NCBI GenBank assembly: GCA_948938605.1
Contig: CARAIG010000046.1
Location: 1-54,395 of the forward strand
Source: an uncultured Eubacteriales bacterium
Lineage (GTDB): Bacteria > Bacillota > Clostridia > Christensenellales > CAG-314
DNA length: 54,395 nt
Direction of reading: 5' to 3'
Shown here: piece by piece, positions 8,197-17,851 of the stretch
Layout: each line of letters starts with the position of its first letter
How positions within the stretch are numbered: position 1 is the first letter of the stretch
The notes under the pieces: model-generated
The model's database searches: none
What the model saw: only the letters and a program-made list of their open reading frames with translations
Told to the model about the DNA's origin: nothing
Program-made: the position numbers and the translations under genes

Positions 8197-11100
8197 ATGA
8201 GTAACGAAACTAAACTTACAGGACAATCCATTTCGACGTTGCGTTCCAATACATTGGCAAGAACCGGCATTATGAACGATTTCGATTCTATCCGTATTGG
8301 TATTGCTTCCCCCGAAAAAATACGTGAGTGGTCTTACGGCGAAGTTAAAAAATCCGAAACAATCAACTATCGTACGCAAAAGCCCGAAAAAGACGGTCTG
8401 TTTTGCGAAAGAATTTTCGGACCGGTCAAGGACTGGGAATGCCACTGCGGTAAATACAAACGTATCCGTTACAAAGGCGTAGTGTGCGAAAAGTGCGGAG
8501 TTAAAGTAACAAAATCCAAGGTACGCAGGGAACGTATGGGACACATCGAACTTGCCGCTCCCGTATCTCACATTTGGTACTTCCGCGGAACCCCCAGCCG
8601 TATGGGACTTATCCTTGATATGTCGCCCAAGTATTTGGAACAACTTATCAACTTCCAAAGCTATGTAGTAATAGATCCTATGCAAAGCGGTATGATGTAC
8701 AAGCAAATCCTTACAATGAGCGAGTACCGCGAAGCGCAGGCAAAGGCTAGGGAAAACTCTGATATGAATTTCCGCGCGGGAACAGGCGCCGAAGCAGTGC
8801 GCGAATTGCTTCAAAACGTCGACTTGGAAGCGGAAAGCAAGGAACTAAGAGACATCTTGGCTAAAACAAACCAAGGAGCCAAAAAGATCCGCGCTATCAA
8901 GCGTTTGGATATAGTCGAAGCCTTCCGCAAAAGCGGCAACCGTCCCGAATGGATGATATTGACCGTTTTGCCCGTACTTCCTCCCGAACTGCGTGCAATG
9001 GTGCCTCTTGACGGCGGAAGATACGCAACCAGCGACCTTAACGATTTGTACCGTCGCGTTATTAACCGTAATAACCGTTTAAAAAGACTTATTGAAATCA
9101 ACGCTCCGGAAATCCTTATCAACAACGAAAAGCGTATGTTGCAGGATGCTGTCGACAGTTTGTTGGATAACAGCCGCAGCAAGCGTCCCCAAACGGGCGC
9201 GGGCAACCGCGAATTGAAGTCTTTGTCGGGACTGTTGCGCGGTAAACAAGGACGTTTCCGTCAAAACTTGCTCGGTAAGCGCGTCGACTATTCCGGCCGT
9301 TCGGTTATCGTAGTAGGTCCCGAACTTAAACTTCACCAATGCGGTATTCCCAAGGAAATGGCGTTGGAATTGTTTAAGCCGTTCGTTATGAAAAAGTTGG
9401 TGGAAACCAACCAATGCTTCAACGTTAAAACGGCACGTAAACGCGTTGAACGCGCGGACAATAAAGTATGGGATATTTTGGAAGAAGTCATCAAGGATCA
9501 CCCCGTAATGCTCAACCGTGCTCCCACGCTTCACCGTCTGTCTATTCAAGCGTTCGAACCCGTACTTATCGAAGGTAGGGCAATTAAACTTCACCCCCTT
9601 GCGTGTACCGCGTTCAACGCCGACTTCGACGGCGACCAAATGGCTGTTCACGTGCCTTTGTCTATCGAAGCGCAAACCGAAGCAAGATATTTAATGCTTG
9701 CCGCAAACAACATTTTAAAGTTGTCCGACGGTAAACCGGTTATTTCGCCTACGCAGGATATGGTTTTAGGCTGTTATTACTTGACCACTGTACGTTGCAA
9801 CGTTGACGAAACAAAGCAATTGATCGAATTGTACGACAAAACCCGTTTCGAACGTGCATTGACGGAAGACGAACTGGCAATTTTGCGTAAAGGTCATTAT
9901 TACAGCAGTTTTGACGAAGCGTACGAAGCGTATGTCGCTCACGATATCACTTTGCAAACGGTAGTCAATATTCAGCAAAAAGACGGTTCGAAGATTTGGA
10001 CAACCGTAGGCCGTATGATTTTCTGCCAAGCAATCTACTACGATTACGCAGACAGTTCGGCTGAACGCGACGACCAATATATTAAAGACGCCGCAACCCT
10101 TGCGCAAAAACAATTCGAAAGACGTACATTGGGTATCCGTATCGAATTGACTGCCGATAACATCGGCAAGCCCAAGAGTTACTTGGTGGGCAAAAAGCAA
10201 TTGTCGCAAATCGTTGAAAAATGCTTCAAACTGCGCGGAACGACTCCTACTGCGGTAATGTTGGACAACGTTAAAGCGTTGGGATACAAATACAGCACAA
10301 TAAGCGGTCTTACCACCAGCGTGTTCGATATGAACATTCCTACCGAAAAGAAGCATATCTTGGACGATGCGGGTAAACGCGTAGTGGAAATCGAAGACGA
10401 ATACAACGAAGGTTTCTTGACGGAAAACGAACGTTACAAGTCGGTTATCGACGTTTGGAAGGACGCCGCATCCAAGGTTGAAGCGTTGGTTCAGGACGTA
10501 ATGGAAGAAGATAACCCCATTTGGATGATGGCAGACTCGGGCGCCCGCGGTAGTATGAACCAAATCCGTCAGTTGTGCGGTATGCGCGGACTTATGAGCG
10601 ATCCTTCGGGACGTACTATCGAATTGCCCGTTAAAGCGTGCTTCCGCGAAGGCTTGTCTGTTTTGGAATACTTTATTTCGTCGCACGGCGGACGTAAAGG
10701 TTTGGCCGATACGGCGTTAAAGACGGCAGACTCAGGTTACCTTACCCGTCGTTTGGTAGACGTAGCGCAAAACGTTATCGTTCGTGAAGAAGACTGCTCA
10801 ACAGGCAGCCGTCCGCAAGGTATGTGGATCGAAGCTTTCCGCGGTTCGGGCAAGGACGAAATAATCGAAAAATTCGAAGACCGTATTTTAGGCAAATACG
10901 TAATCGACGATGTTGTTAATCCCCAAACGGGTGAATTGATTTGCCATGGCGACACAATGATCAACGACGACCTCGCTCGCGAAATTATTAAGGCAGGCAT
11001 CACCAAGCTGTATATGCGTACCGTCCTTACTTGCCGCAGCGAACACGGCGTATGCTGCAAGTGCTACGGCGCAAATATGGCTAACGGCAAGCCTGTAAAT

Positions 11101-11958
11101 CTCGGCGAAGCAGTAGGCGTAATTGCCGCTCAGTCGATAGGCGAACCGGGAACACAGCTTACAATGCGTACGTTCCACACCGGCGGCGTTGCAACGGCGG
11201 ATGACATCACACAAGGTTTGCCCCGCGTAGAAGAATTGTTCGAAGCGCGTAAACCCAAGGGATGCGCCGTAATCTGCGAAGTTAACGGCAAGGTTACGAT
11301 TCCTACAAATACGGACAAAAAAATCGTCCGCGTAACGGATGCTCAGGGTAAATCTACCGATTACGCAATTCCGTATACTTCCCGTATTAAGGTTCACGAA
11401 GGGGATACCGTCGAAAGCGGCACTCCGTTAACCGAAGGTTCTATATATCCGCAGGACTTGCTTTCCACCAAGGGACTTAGAGCCGTCGAAGAATATTTGG
11501 TTAAGGAAGTTCAAGCGACCTACCGTACCAACGGTGTTGAAATTAACGACAAGCACGTTGAAGTAATAGTGCGTCAAATGCTCCGCAAGGTACGTATCGA
11601 AGACGCAGGAACAACCGATATGCTTCCCGGCGAAGTCGTCGACATCTTCAAGTTCGAAGAAGAAAATGCTAAGGCGTTGGAAAACGACGGCGTGCCCGCA
11701 GCAGCTAAGAGAATTTTGCTCGGTATCACCAAGGCAAGTTTGGCAACGGATAGCTTCCTGTCGGCAGCATCCTTCCAGGAAACGTCTCGCGTTTTGACCG
11801 AAGCCGCAATTAAAAACAAGTGCGACCCGTTATACGGCTTAAAGGAAAACGTAATCATCGGCAAGATGATTTCGGCAGGCACAGGACTTGCCCGTTACAG
11901 GGAAATGGAACTTGTCCGCAAGGCGGACGTACCTGCAACCGACGATACGGACGAATAA
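8197..11958 (+). CDS. rpoC: RNA polymerase beta' subunit
   Basis: The beta' subunit, 1253 residues. The N-terminal zinc ribbon is CHCGKYKRIRYKGVVCEKCG (about residues 87-106). The catalytic Mg-binding loop is NADFDGDQM. The Q-S-I-G-E-P-G-T-Q-L-T-M-R-T-F-H trigger-loop/bridge region is intact, with a second Cys cluster (CRSEHGVCCKCYG) upstream of it. Length is near the usual Bacillota value, unlike RpoB. It is preceded by AAGGAGG and lies 13 nt after rpoB, so the two form an operon. The L7Ae gene follows after a hairpin at 12016. Confidence 0.98.
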   Translation: MSNETKLTGQSISTLRSNTLARTGIMNDFDSIRIGIASPEKIREWSYGEVKKSETINYRTQKPEKDGLFCERIFGPVKDWECHCGKYKRIRYKGVVCEKCGVKVTKSKVRRERMGHIELAAPVSHIWYFRGTPSRMGLILDMSPKYLEQLINFQSYVVIDPMQSGMMYKQILTMSEYREAQAKARENSDMNFRAGTGAEAVRELLQNVDLEAESKELRDILAKTNQGAKKIRAIKRLDIVEAFRKSGNRPEWMILTVLPVLPPELRAMVPLDGGRYATSDLNDLYRRVINRNNRLKRLIEINAPEILINNEKRMLQDAVDSLLDNSRSKRPQTGAGNRELKSLSGLLRGKQGRFRQNLLGKRVDYSGRSVIVVGPELKLHQCGIPKEMALELFKPFVMKKLVETNQCFNVKTARKRVERADNKVWDILEEVIKDHPVMLNRAPTLHRLSIQAFEPVLIEGRAIKLHPLACTAFNADFDGDQMAVHVPLSIEAQTEARYLMLAANNILKLSDGKPVISPTQDMVLGCYYLTTVRCNVDETKQLIELYDKTRFERALTEDELAILRKGHYYSSFDEAYEAYVAHDITLQTVVNIQQKDGSKIWTTVGRMIFCQAIYYDYADSSAERDDQYIKDAATLAQKQFERRTLGIRIELTADNIGKPKSYLVGKKQLSQIVEKCFKLRGTTPTAVMLDNVKALGYKYSTISGLTTSVFDMNIPTEKKHILDDAGKRVVEIEDEYNEGFLTENERYKSVIDVWKDAASKVEALVQDVMEEDNPIWMMADSGARGSMNQIRQLCGMRGLMSDPSGRTIELPVKACFREGLSVLEYFISSHGGRKGLADTALKTADSGYLTRRLVDVAQNVIVREEDCSTGSRPQGMWIEAFRGSGKDEIIEKFEDRILGKYVIDDVVNPQTGELICHGDTMINDDLAREIIKAGITKLYMRTVLTCRSEHGVCCKCYGANMANGKPVNLGEAVGVIAAQSIGEPGTQLTMRTFHTGGVATADDITQGLPRVEELFEARKPKGCAVICEVNGKVTIPTNTDKKIVRVTDAQGKSTDYAIPYTSRIKVHEGDTVESGTPLTEGSIYPQDLLSTKGLRAVEEYLVKEVQATYRTNGVEINDKHVEVIVRQMLRKVRIEDAGTTDMLPGEVVDIFKFEEENAKALENDGVPAAAKRILLGITKASLATDSFLSAASFQETSRVLTEAAIKNKCDPLYGLKENVIIGKMISAGTGLARYREMELVRKADVPATDDTDE

Positions 11959-12015
11959 TCTTGTCTGCGCATAATTTAAATTTTGCAGGTTAAATAACGG
12001 TTTTAAAATTAATAT

Positions 12016-12047
12016 AAGGCAGTCGAGCATAAATGCTTGACTGCCTT
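12016..12047 (+). terminator. Hairpin after rpoC
   Basis: AAGGCAGTC...GACTGCCTT with an inner AGCAT/ATGCT extension and a weak T-rich tail. It shares GCAGTCGAGCAT with the terminator after tuf. The tail is imperfect, so it may be only a partial terminator before the ribosomal genes. Confidence 0.55.
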
Positions 12048-12080
12048 GTTGTATTTTGGTAAAATGATATTTGGTGGTTT

Positions 12081-12323
12081 ATGGCTAATAGCAAATCGAA
12101 CGTAGTTATAGGCAAAAGGCAAATATTGCGCGAAGCTAAAAAGGACAACATAGTCGAAATAATGATTGCTTCGGACGCCGAACAGGAATACATACAATCG
12201 CTTATTGAAATTGCCAAGCAATACGGTATAAAGTATCGTATATGCGGCGGTATGGCGGAGTTTTCCGCTAAGTATTCGATAGACGTTCCCAGCGGCGCAA
12301 TAGGTTTGTTAAAATACGTTTAA
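12081..12323 (+). CDS. rplGB: L7Ae/L30e-family ribosomal protein (YbxF-like)
   Basis: An 80-residue protein of the L7Ae/L30e/Gadd45 family, which binds kink-turn RNA. SDAEQEYIQSLIEIAKQYGIKYR matches the family helix-strand core, and the tail GAIGLL fits the conserved end. Its place between rpoC and rpsL is that of B. subtilis ybxF (rplGB). It probably binds kink-turns in 23S rRNA or riboswitches. The ribosome site is weak (GGTGG). It is likely co-transcribed with rpsL, though 115 nt separate them. Confidence 0.85.
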   Translation: MANSKSNVVIGKRQILREAKKDNIVEIMIASDAEQEYIQSLIEIAKQYGIKYRICGGMAEFSAKYSIDVPSGAIGLLKYV

Positions 12324-12438
12324 CGGCGTTATTGCCGGTCAACACTATTTAATTGATACTTACGGTTAAACAATTACCGTTTGTATATGGAACTTGTTTT
12401 AGAGTTTCGACTGTTCACTATTGAAAGGAGGTAAAAAA

Positions 12439-12813
12439 ATGGCAACAATCAACCAATTGATCAGACAGGGTAGACGCAGTGAAGCGGAAAAGAGTAAATC
12501 CCCGTTGTTGGACAGCTGTCCTCAAAAACGCGGCGTTTGCTTAAACGTTACTACAACTTCTCCCAAAAAGCCCAATTCTGCTCTCCGTAAGATTGCGCGT
12601 GTACGCCGTACCAACGGTATGGAAGGTACTTGCTACATTCCCGGCGAAGGTCACAACCTTCAAGAGCACAGCGTTGTTTTGATTCGCGGCGGACGTGTTA
12701 GAGACTTGCCCGGTATCCGTTATCACATTATCCGTGGTACGCTTGATACGGCAGGCGTTGCTAACCGCAAACAAGCCCGTTCCAAGTACGGCGCTAAACG
12801 TCCTAAAAAATAG
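12439..12813 (+). CDS. rpsL: 30S ribosomal protein S12
   Basis: S12, 124 residues, part of the decoding centre. CPQKRGVC, TSPKKPNSALRK and EGHNLQEHSVVLIRGGRV are diagnostic. Lys43 is conserved. At position 88 (same numbering as E. coli precursor S12) the sequence reads GGRVRDLPG, with Arg where most bacteria have Lys; K88R is a known streptomycin-resistance substitution. ATG 12439 is chosen because AAGGAGG ends 8 nt before it; an upstream in-frame TTG precedes that site. rpsG follows after a 192-nt structured spacer. Confidence 0.97.
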   Translation: MATINQLIRQGRRSEAEKSKSPLLDSCPQKRGVCLNVTTTSPKKPNSALRKIARVRRTNGMEGTCYIPGEGHNLQEHSVVLIRGGRVRDLPGIRYHIIRGTLDTAGVANRKQARSKYGAKRPKK

Positions 12814-13005
12814 AAATTAGGACAAGTATTATATACAGTTCAATTGGTGAATAGTCGAATTATTTAATTTTGACTTTTCCCCGATAAGCAGTATGTCGGC
12901 GGGTTGTCCCGCTGCAAGACAGAAGTTTCTCCGCAGTAATGCGTTGAGTTGGCTGTATTTGGTAAAAACAAAATTAAACAAAAATTCTAAAAGGAGGAAA
13001 AACAC
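12814..13005 (+). promoter_or_regulatory. Structured rpsL-rpsG spacer
   Basis: A 192-nt spacer with several small stems near 12880-12945 (CCGA/TCGG, GCGGG/CCCGC, CTGC/GCAG) and no T-run. In E. coli the S12-S7 spacer is the binding site for S7 autoregulation. A similar role here is plausible, but I do not recognise a named S7 motif. AAGGAGG precedes rpsG. Confidence 0.4.
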
Positions 13006-13476
13006 ATGCCCAGAAGAAGCGGTGTCCCCAAGAGGGACGTTCTACCCGATCCCGTCTACGGCAGCAAAGTTGTAACTAAGGTTATCAACCAAGTTATGCT
13101 GGACGGTAAAAAGGGTACGGCGCAGGAAATCGTTTACGGCGCGTTTGACGAAATTCAAACACGTACGGGACAAGATCCTATGGAAGTGTTCAACAAAGCA
13201 ATCAACAACCTTATGCCTATGCTTGAATGTAAAGCAAGGCGTGTAGGCGGTGCAAACTATCAAGTACCTATGGAAGTACGTCCCGAAAGACGTCAAACGT
13301 TAGCAATCAGATGGTTGGTTATGTTTGCGCGTAAACGTAACGACAGATATATGTATCTTAGGTTGGCAAACGAATTGCTTGATGCTTGCAACGAGCAAGG
13401 CGGCGCTTTCAAAAGAAAGGAAGAAATGCACAGATCTGCCGAAGCAAACAAGGCGTTTGCTCATTTCAGATGGTAA
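13006..13476 (+). CDS. rpsG: 30S ribosomal protein S7
   Basis: S7, 156 residues, which nucleates assembly of the 30S head and contacts tRNA in the E site. MPRRSGVPKR, RRVGGANYQVPMEVRPERR and the C-terminal HRSAEANKAFAHFRW are diagnostic, and the length is normal. A strong AAGGAGG precedes the ATG. fusA starts 26 nt downstream, the classic str-operon order. Confidence 0.97.
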   Translation: MPRRSGVPKRDVLPDPVYGSKVVTKVINQVMLDGKKGTAQEIVYGAFDEIQTRTGQDPMEVFNKAINNLMPMLECKARRVGGANYQVPMEVRPERRQTLAIRWLVMFARKRNDRYMYLRLANELLDACNEQGGAFKRKEEMHRSAEANKAFAHFRW

Positions 13477-13502
13477 TCTGTTAGAATGGAGAGAGTTTAA
13501 CT

Positions 13503-15602
13503 ATGGCACGTATATATCCCCTGCAAAATGTGCGTAATATCGGCATTATGGCGCATATCGACGCAGGCAAAACAACAACAAGCGAAAGAATATTGTTCTT
13601 TTCGGGTAAAACCCGCAAAATAGGCGAAACGCACGAAGGTACAGCCGTAATGGACAGTATGGCTCAGGAGCAGGAACGCGGTATAACAATTGCGTCTGCG
13701 GCTACTACCGTACATTGGATTAACCATTACAACAACGTTGACTACCGTATCAACCTTATCGATACTCCGGGACACGTTGACTTCACTGTCGAAGTTGAAC
13801 GTTCCTTGCGCGTATTGGACGGAGCGGTTGCGGTATTTTGCGCAAAGGGCGGCGTTGAACCACAAAGCGAAACGGTTTGGCACCAAGCGTCCAAGTATAA
13901 CGTACCGCGTATCGCGTTCGTAAACAAAATGGACATCAACGGCGCAAACTTTTATAACGTTGTCAAAATGATGCGCGAACGTTTGAAAGCAAACGCATTG
14001 CCCATTCAACTGCCTATCGGTAAGGAAGAAACTTTCAAAGGTTTGGTAGACGTAATCACTAAAAAGGCTTACATCTATAACGATCCTAAGGGGATCGAAA
14101 TCGACGAAACGGACGTTCCTGCGGATATGGTAGACGAAGTCAACAAAGCTCACGACGAACTTGTTGAATTTGTCGCAGGAACCGACGACGAATTGATGGA
14201 AAAGTTTTTTGCCGAAGGCGATTTGTCCGAAGCGGAAATTAAAAAGGCATTGCGCAAAGCGGTAATCGAACTTAAAGTCAACCCCGTACTTTGCGGAACG
14301 GCTTACAAAAACAAGGGCGTACAAAAACTTCTCGACGCCGTTTGCGACTACCTTCCCAGCCCTGTGGATATCGACCACGTAGTAGGTTTCGACGTTCACG
14401 ACGAGGAAAAGAAAATTGTACGCAAAACGGACGACAACGAACCTTTCTGCGGACTTGCGTTTAAAATTGTCGCCGACCCGTTTGTAGGTAAACTTGCTTA
14501 CTGCCGCGTTTACAGCGGAAAGCTTCAAGCAGGCAGTTACGTTTACAACTCGACAAAGGGTAAGCGCGAACGTATTACAAAGGTATTGCAAATGCACGCC
14601 GCTCAACGCGAAGAAATCGACGAAACTTACGCAGGCGAAATCGTCGCGTTGGTAGGACTTAAAGATACCACAACAGGCGACACGTTGTGCGACGAAAAGA
14701 ACCAAATCGTACTTGACAGTATGGTATTCCCCGAACCGGTTATTAAGGTAGCAATCGAACCTAAGACCAAGGCAGGACAGGAAAAGATGACGTTGGCGCT
14801 CATCAAACTTGCCGAAGAAGATCCGACGTTCAAAACCTACACCGACAAGGAAACGGGACAAACCATTATTGCGGGTATGGGCGAATTGCACTTGGAAATC
14901 ATCGTAGACCGCTTGCTCCGCGAATTTAAGGTGGAAGCAAACGTAGGTCAGCCGCAAGTTTCTTACAGGGAAACAATCCGCAAATCAGTCGAAGCGGAAG
15001 GCAAGTATGTCCGTCAATCGGGCGGTAAAGGTCAATACGGACATTGTAAAATCCGTATGGAACCGCAAGAACCGGGCAAAGGATACGAATTTGTCGACGC
15101 AACTGTCGGCGGAAGCATTCCCAAGGAATATATTCAGCCTATCAATAACGGTATTGTCGAAGCATCCAAGACAGGTCCGCTTGCCGGATACGAAGTGGTC
15201 GACTTCAAAGTCACCGTTTACGACGGTAGTTTCCACGCGGTCGACAGTTCGGAAATGGCATTTAAAATTGCAGGTTCGTTAGCATTTAAAAATGCCGCTG
15301 CAAAGGCGGAACCGGTATTGCTCGAACCTATGATGAAGGTGGAAATCACCATGCCGGAGGAATACTTGGGCGACGTTATGGGTAACGTTTCTTCCCGCCG
15401 CGGTAACGTAGCAGGTATTGAAATGCGTAACGGCGTACAGGTAGTCAATGCGTTTATACCTTTGGCGGAAATGTTCGGTTACGCAACCGACCTTCGAAGC
15501 CGTACTCAGGGACGTGGTAACTATTCTATGCAATTTGACCACTTCGCCGAAGTACCCAAGGCAATCCGCGAAAAAATCGCTAAGGAAAATGCCGCAAAAT
15601 AG
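13503..15602 (+). CDS. fusA: Elongation factor G
   Basis: EF-G, 699 residues, the translocation GTPase. Visible elements are the P-loop AHIDAGKTTTSERIL, switch II IDTPGHVDF, NKMD, the domain III-IV segment YVRQSGGKGQYGHCKI and the domain V region VSSRRGNVAG. It is full length with a GGAGAG ribosome site. It sits between rpsG and tuf, although tuf has its own promoter. Confidence 0.98.
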   Translation: MARIYPLQNVRNIGIMAHIDAGKTTTSERILFFSGKTRKIGETHEGTAVMDSMAQEQERGITIASAATTVHWINHYNNVDYRINLIDTPGHVDFTVEVERSLRVLDGAVAVFCAKGGVEPQSETVWHQASKYNVPRIAFVNKMDINGANFYNVVKMMRERLKANALPIQLPIGKEETFKGLVDVITKKAYIYNDPKGIEIDETDVPADMVDEVNKAHDELVEFVAGTDDELMEKFFAEGDLSEAEIKKALRKAVIELKVNPVLCGTAYKNKGVQKLLDAVCDYLPSPVDIDHVVGFDVHDEEKKIVRKTDDNEPFCGLAFKIVADPFVGKLAYCRVYSGKLQAGSYVYNSTKGKRERITKVLQMHAAQREEIDETYAGEIVALVGLKDTTTGDTLCDEKNQIVLDSMVFPEPVIKVAIEPKTKAGQEKMTLALIKLAEEDPTFKTYTDKETGQTIIAGMGELHLEIIVDRLLREFKVEANVGQPQVSYRETIRKSVEAEGKYVRQSGGKGQYGHCKIRMEPQEPGKGYEFVDATVGGSIPKEYIQPINNGIVEASKTGPLAGYEVVDFKVTVYDGSFHAVDSSEMAFKIAGSLAFKNAAAKAEPVLLEPMMKVEITMPEEYLGDVMGNVSSRRGNVAGIEMRNGVQVVNAFIPLAEMFGYATDLRSRTQGRGNYSMQFDHFAEVPKAIREKIAKENAAK

Positions 15603-15632
15603 CACTTTTGACAAAATATTTTTGTAAAAGTG

Positions 15633-15661
15633 TAGACCAAAACAAAAAAATAAGATATAAT
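15633..15661 (+). promoter_or_regulatory. tuf promoter
   Basis: The -35-like TAGACC (15633-15638), a 17-nt spacer and a consensus -10 TATAAT (15656-15661) lie between fusA and tuf. This suggests tuf is also transcribed on its own. Confidence 0.6.
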
Positions 15662-15722
15662 TAATCTGTTGAACAAATTTTAAATAAAAACATCATCAAC
15701 AAATTCAGGAGGAATCACAACA

Positions 15723-16934
15723 ATGGCAAAAGCAAAATTTGACAGAAGCAAACCGCACGTCAATATTGGTACTATCGGTCACGTAGACCACGGTAAGACA
15801 ACCTTGACAGCAGCTATCACGATGGTTCTGGCTATGCAAGGTAAAGCAGAAGTTATGAAATATGACGAAATCGACAAGGCTCCCGAAGAAAGAGCTCGTG
15901 GTATTACGATTAACACCGCACACGTCGAATATCAAACAGACAAACGTCACTACGCTCACGTAGACTGCCCCGGCCACGCCGACTATGTTAAAAACATGAT
16001 CACAGGCGCAGCTCAAATGGACGGCGCAATCTTGGTTGTTTCCGCAGCAGACGGTCCCATGCCCCAAACTCGCGAACACATCCTTCTTGCTCGTCAGGTT
16101 GGCGTTCCCTACATCGTAGTATTTATGAACAAAACCGACTTGGTTGACGACGAAGAATTACTTGAACTTGTCGAAATGGAAGTTCGCGAACTTCTTTCCA
16201 AGTACGAATTCCCCGGCGACGATATCCCCATCGTTAAAGGTTCGGCTAAAAAGGCAATCGACGCTGTTGCAGCAGGTAACACAAACCTTGCAGACCCCGT
16301 TTTCAAGCCCATTTTGGACTTGATGGACGCTGTTGACGCTTACATCCCCACACCCGAACGTGCAACCGACAAACCTTTCTTGATGCCCGTAGAAGACGTA
16401 TTCACGATCACAGGTCGTGGTACAGTTGCTACCGGTAGAGTAGAACGCGGTTCCGTTAAACCTTCCGACCCCGTTGAAATCGTAGGTATTAAGGAAGAAA
16501 TCAAAACATCTGTTGTTACAGGCGTTGAAATGTTCCGTAAACTTCTTGACGAAGCTTTCGCAGGCGACAACGTTGGTTTGTTGCTTCGTGGCGTAGACCG
16601 TAAGGAAATCGAACGCGGACAAGTTGTCGCTAAACCCAAATCGGTTACTCCCCACAAGGACTTCGAAGGTCAAGTATACGTACTTACCAAGGAAGAAGGC
16701 GGACGTCACAGTCCTTTCTTCAAGGGATACCGTCCTCAATTCTACTTCCGTACAACGGACGTTACCGGTTCTATCGAACTTGATCCCGGCGTAGAAATGG
16801 TTATGCCCGGTGACCACACCCACATCAAAGTTTCTTTGATTACACCTATCGCTATGGAAGACGGACTTCGTTTCGCTATCCGCGAAGGCGGCCACACAGT
16901 TGGTTCGGGCGTTGTTTCCAAGATCATCGCGTAA
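15723..16934 (+). CDS. tuf: Elongation factor Tu
   Basis: EF-Tu, 403 residues, which delivers aminoacyl-tRNA to the ribosome. GHVDHGKTTLT, DCPGHADYVKNMITGAAQMD and NKTD are the GTPase motifs; RGITINTAHVEYQT is switch I. AGGAGG precedes the start by 7-8 nt. Codon use is even more biased than in the neighbours, as expected for high expression. A strong terminator at 16951 ends the unit. Confidence 0.98.
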   Translation: MAKAKFDRSKPHVNIGTIGHVDHGKTTLTAAITMVLAMQGKAEVMKYDEIDKAPEERARGITINTAHVEYQTDKRHYAHVDCPGHADYVKNMITGAAQMDGAILVVSAADGPMPQTREHILLARQVGVPYIVVFMNKTDLVDDEELLELVEMEVRELLSKYEFPGDDIPIVKGSAKKAIDAVAAGNTNLADPVFKPILDLMDAVDAYIPTPERATDKPFLMPVEDVFTITGRGTVATGRVERGSVKPSDPVEIVGIKEEIKTSVVTGVEMFRKLLDEAFAGDNVGLLLRGVDRKEIERGQVVAKPKSVTPHKDFEGQVYVLTKEEGGRHSPFFKGYRPQFYFRTTDVTGSIELDPGVEMVMPGDHTHIKVSLITPIAMEDGLRFAIREGGHTVGSGVVSKIIA

Positions 16935-16950
16935 TTAAATTACAAAAATT

Positions 16951-16985
16951 AAAAATGCAGTCGAGCATTCGACTGCATTTTTTTG
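16951..16985 (+). terminator. Terminator after tuf
   Basis: A near-perfect stem ATGCAGTCGA/TCGACTGCAT with a 4-nt loop and seven T. Confidence 0.9.
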
Positions 16986-17039
16986 TTGAGTAAATTAAAA
17001 TATTTAATACCGTTGCGTATGGCGTGGCAAGCAACTGCA

Positions 17040-17228
17040 TGTCGTAAAATTAAACTAAACGTCACTGCAATATTACATTATAATGCGCAATGCGCCCTTG
17101 CGCTCCGCACGTTTTATATTTTTCCGTCTTTGCGAGGAGCGGTTGTAGGGTAGGCAGACTCTTGCCTACCGCAGAATTAAATTGAACGTCACTGCAATTC
17201 CGCATTACGCATTGTGCATTACATATTT
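17040..17228. repeat. Dispersed repeat cluster A
   Basis: Holds two copies of AATTAAACTAAACGTCACTG or a close variant (about 17047 and 17174), the inverted segment GGTAGGCAGACTCTTGCCTACC (split: GGTAGGCAGA / CTCTTGCCTACC, near 17150-17170), and GCATTACGCATTGTGCATTA. The same modules recur near 35632, 35994, 36221, 42683 and 52780. There is no gene in this part. Confidence 0.75.
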
Positions 17229-17312
17229 CTCTACTATCAGTTAAAATACAGTATTTACATTTTACCGTCAATGTGATAATATTTAATAAACAAATTTATT
17301 AGTAGGTGGGGC

Positions 17313-17738
17313 ATGAAAAGATTTTTAGCAGTATTGCTTTTGATTGTGTTGCCAATGTGTTGTTTTACTTTGTCCGCTTGCGACAACAAATATTCTAGTC
17401 GCTACAATGCGACTTCTATGTCTAAATCGGTAGGGTTTGACTTTTCGTCCGCTTCATATCAATTGACCTTTGGCAAATTCAACGGCGTTTTGTCATTTAA
17501 ATTGACAAATAAAAGCGGTAGCGAAGCAACCCTGTTTTACAGTATAACTCTCGGTGATGGCTCTGCAAAAGTATATTACGATTACGCCGACGAAAAAGTT
17601 GAATTAATCGACTTGTCGTCTCAAAAGGTTGCCGATAGCCAATTGGCAAAAATCCCTGCGCGTGCAAAAGTTTATATAATTATCGAATCGGACGGCGATT
17701 GCTTTAACGGAAAATTTTATTTTGATATGCAATGGTAG
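17313..17738 (+). CDS. Small lipoprotein, function unknown
   Basis: A 141-residue protein with a signal peptide MKRFLAVLLLIVLPMCCFTLSAC; the lipobox LSAC places the lipidated Cys at residue 23. The mature part is a short beta-rich domain with alternating hydrophobic strands (VGFDFSSASYQLTFGKFNG and FKLTNKSGSEATLFYSITL). I recognise no family. Start: GTGGGG lies 7 nt upstream. It is probably monocistronic and follows the repeat cluster. Confidence 0.8.
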   Translation: MKRFLAVLLLIVLPMCCFTLSACDNKYSSRYNATSMSKSVGFDFSSASYQLTFGKFNGVLSFKLTNKSGSEATLFYSITLGDGSAKVYYDYADEKVELIDLSSQKVADSQLAKIPARAKVYIIIESDGDCFNGKFYFDMQW

Positions 17739-17851
17739 CAACGTGAGATACCGCCTAAACTTTACAGCGTTCTAATATCACGTTGCTAGTGTATTCGACA
17801 TCTGACAGAAAAAACAAAGTTTGTTAAATAATTAAGGTATCGGTAAATTGT

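Noticed and set aside
13497..14957. Long open frame on the - strand (486 codons)
   Set aside because: It lies wholly opposite fusA, has Phe/Val/Tyr-rich shadow composition and no ribosome site. It comes from codon bias of the real gene.
15007..15282. Open frames within the fusA 3' half
   Set aside because: Other-frame readings of fusA with no signals of their own.
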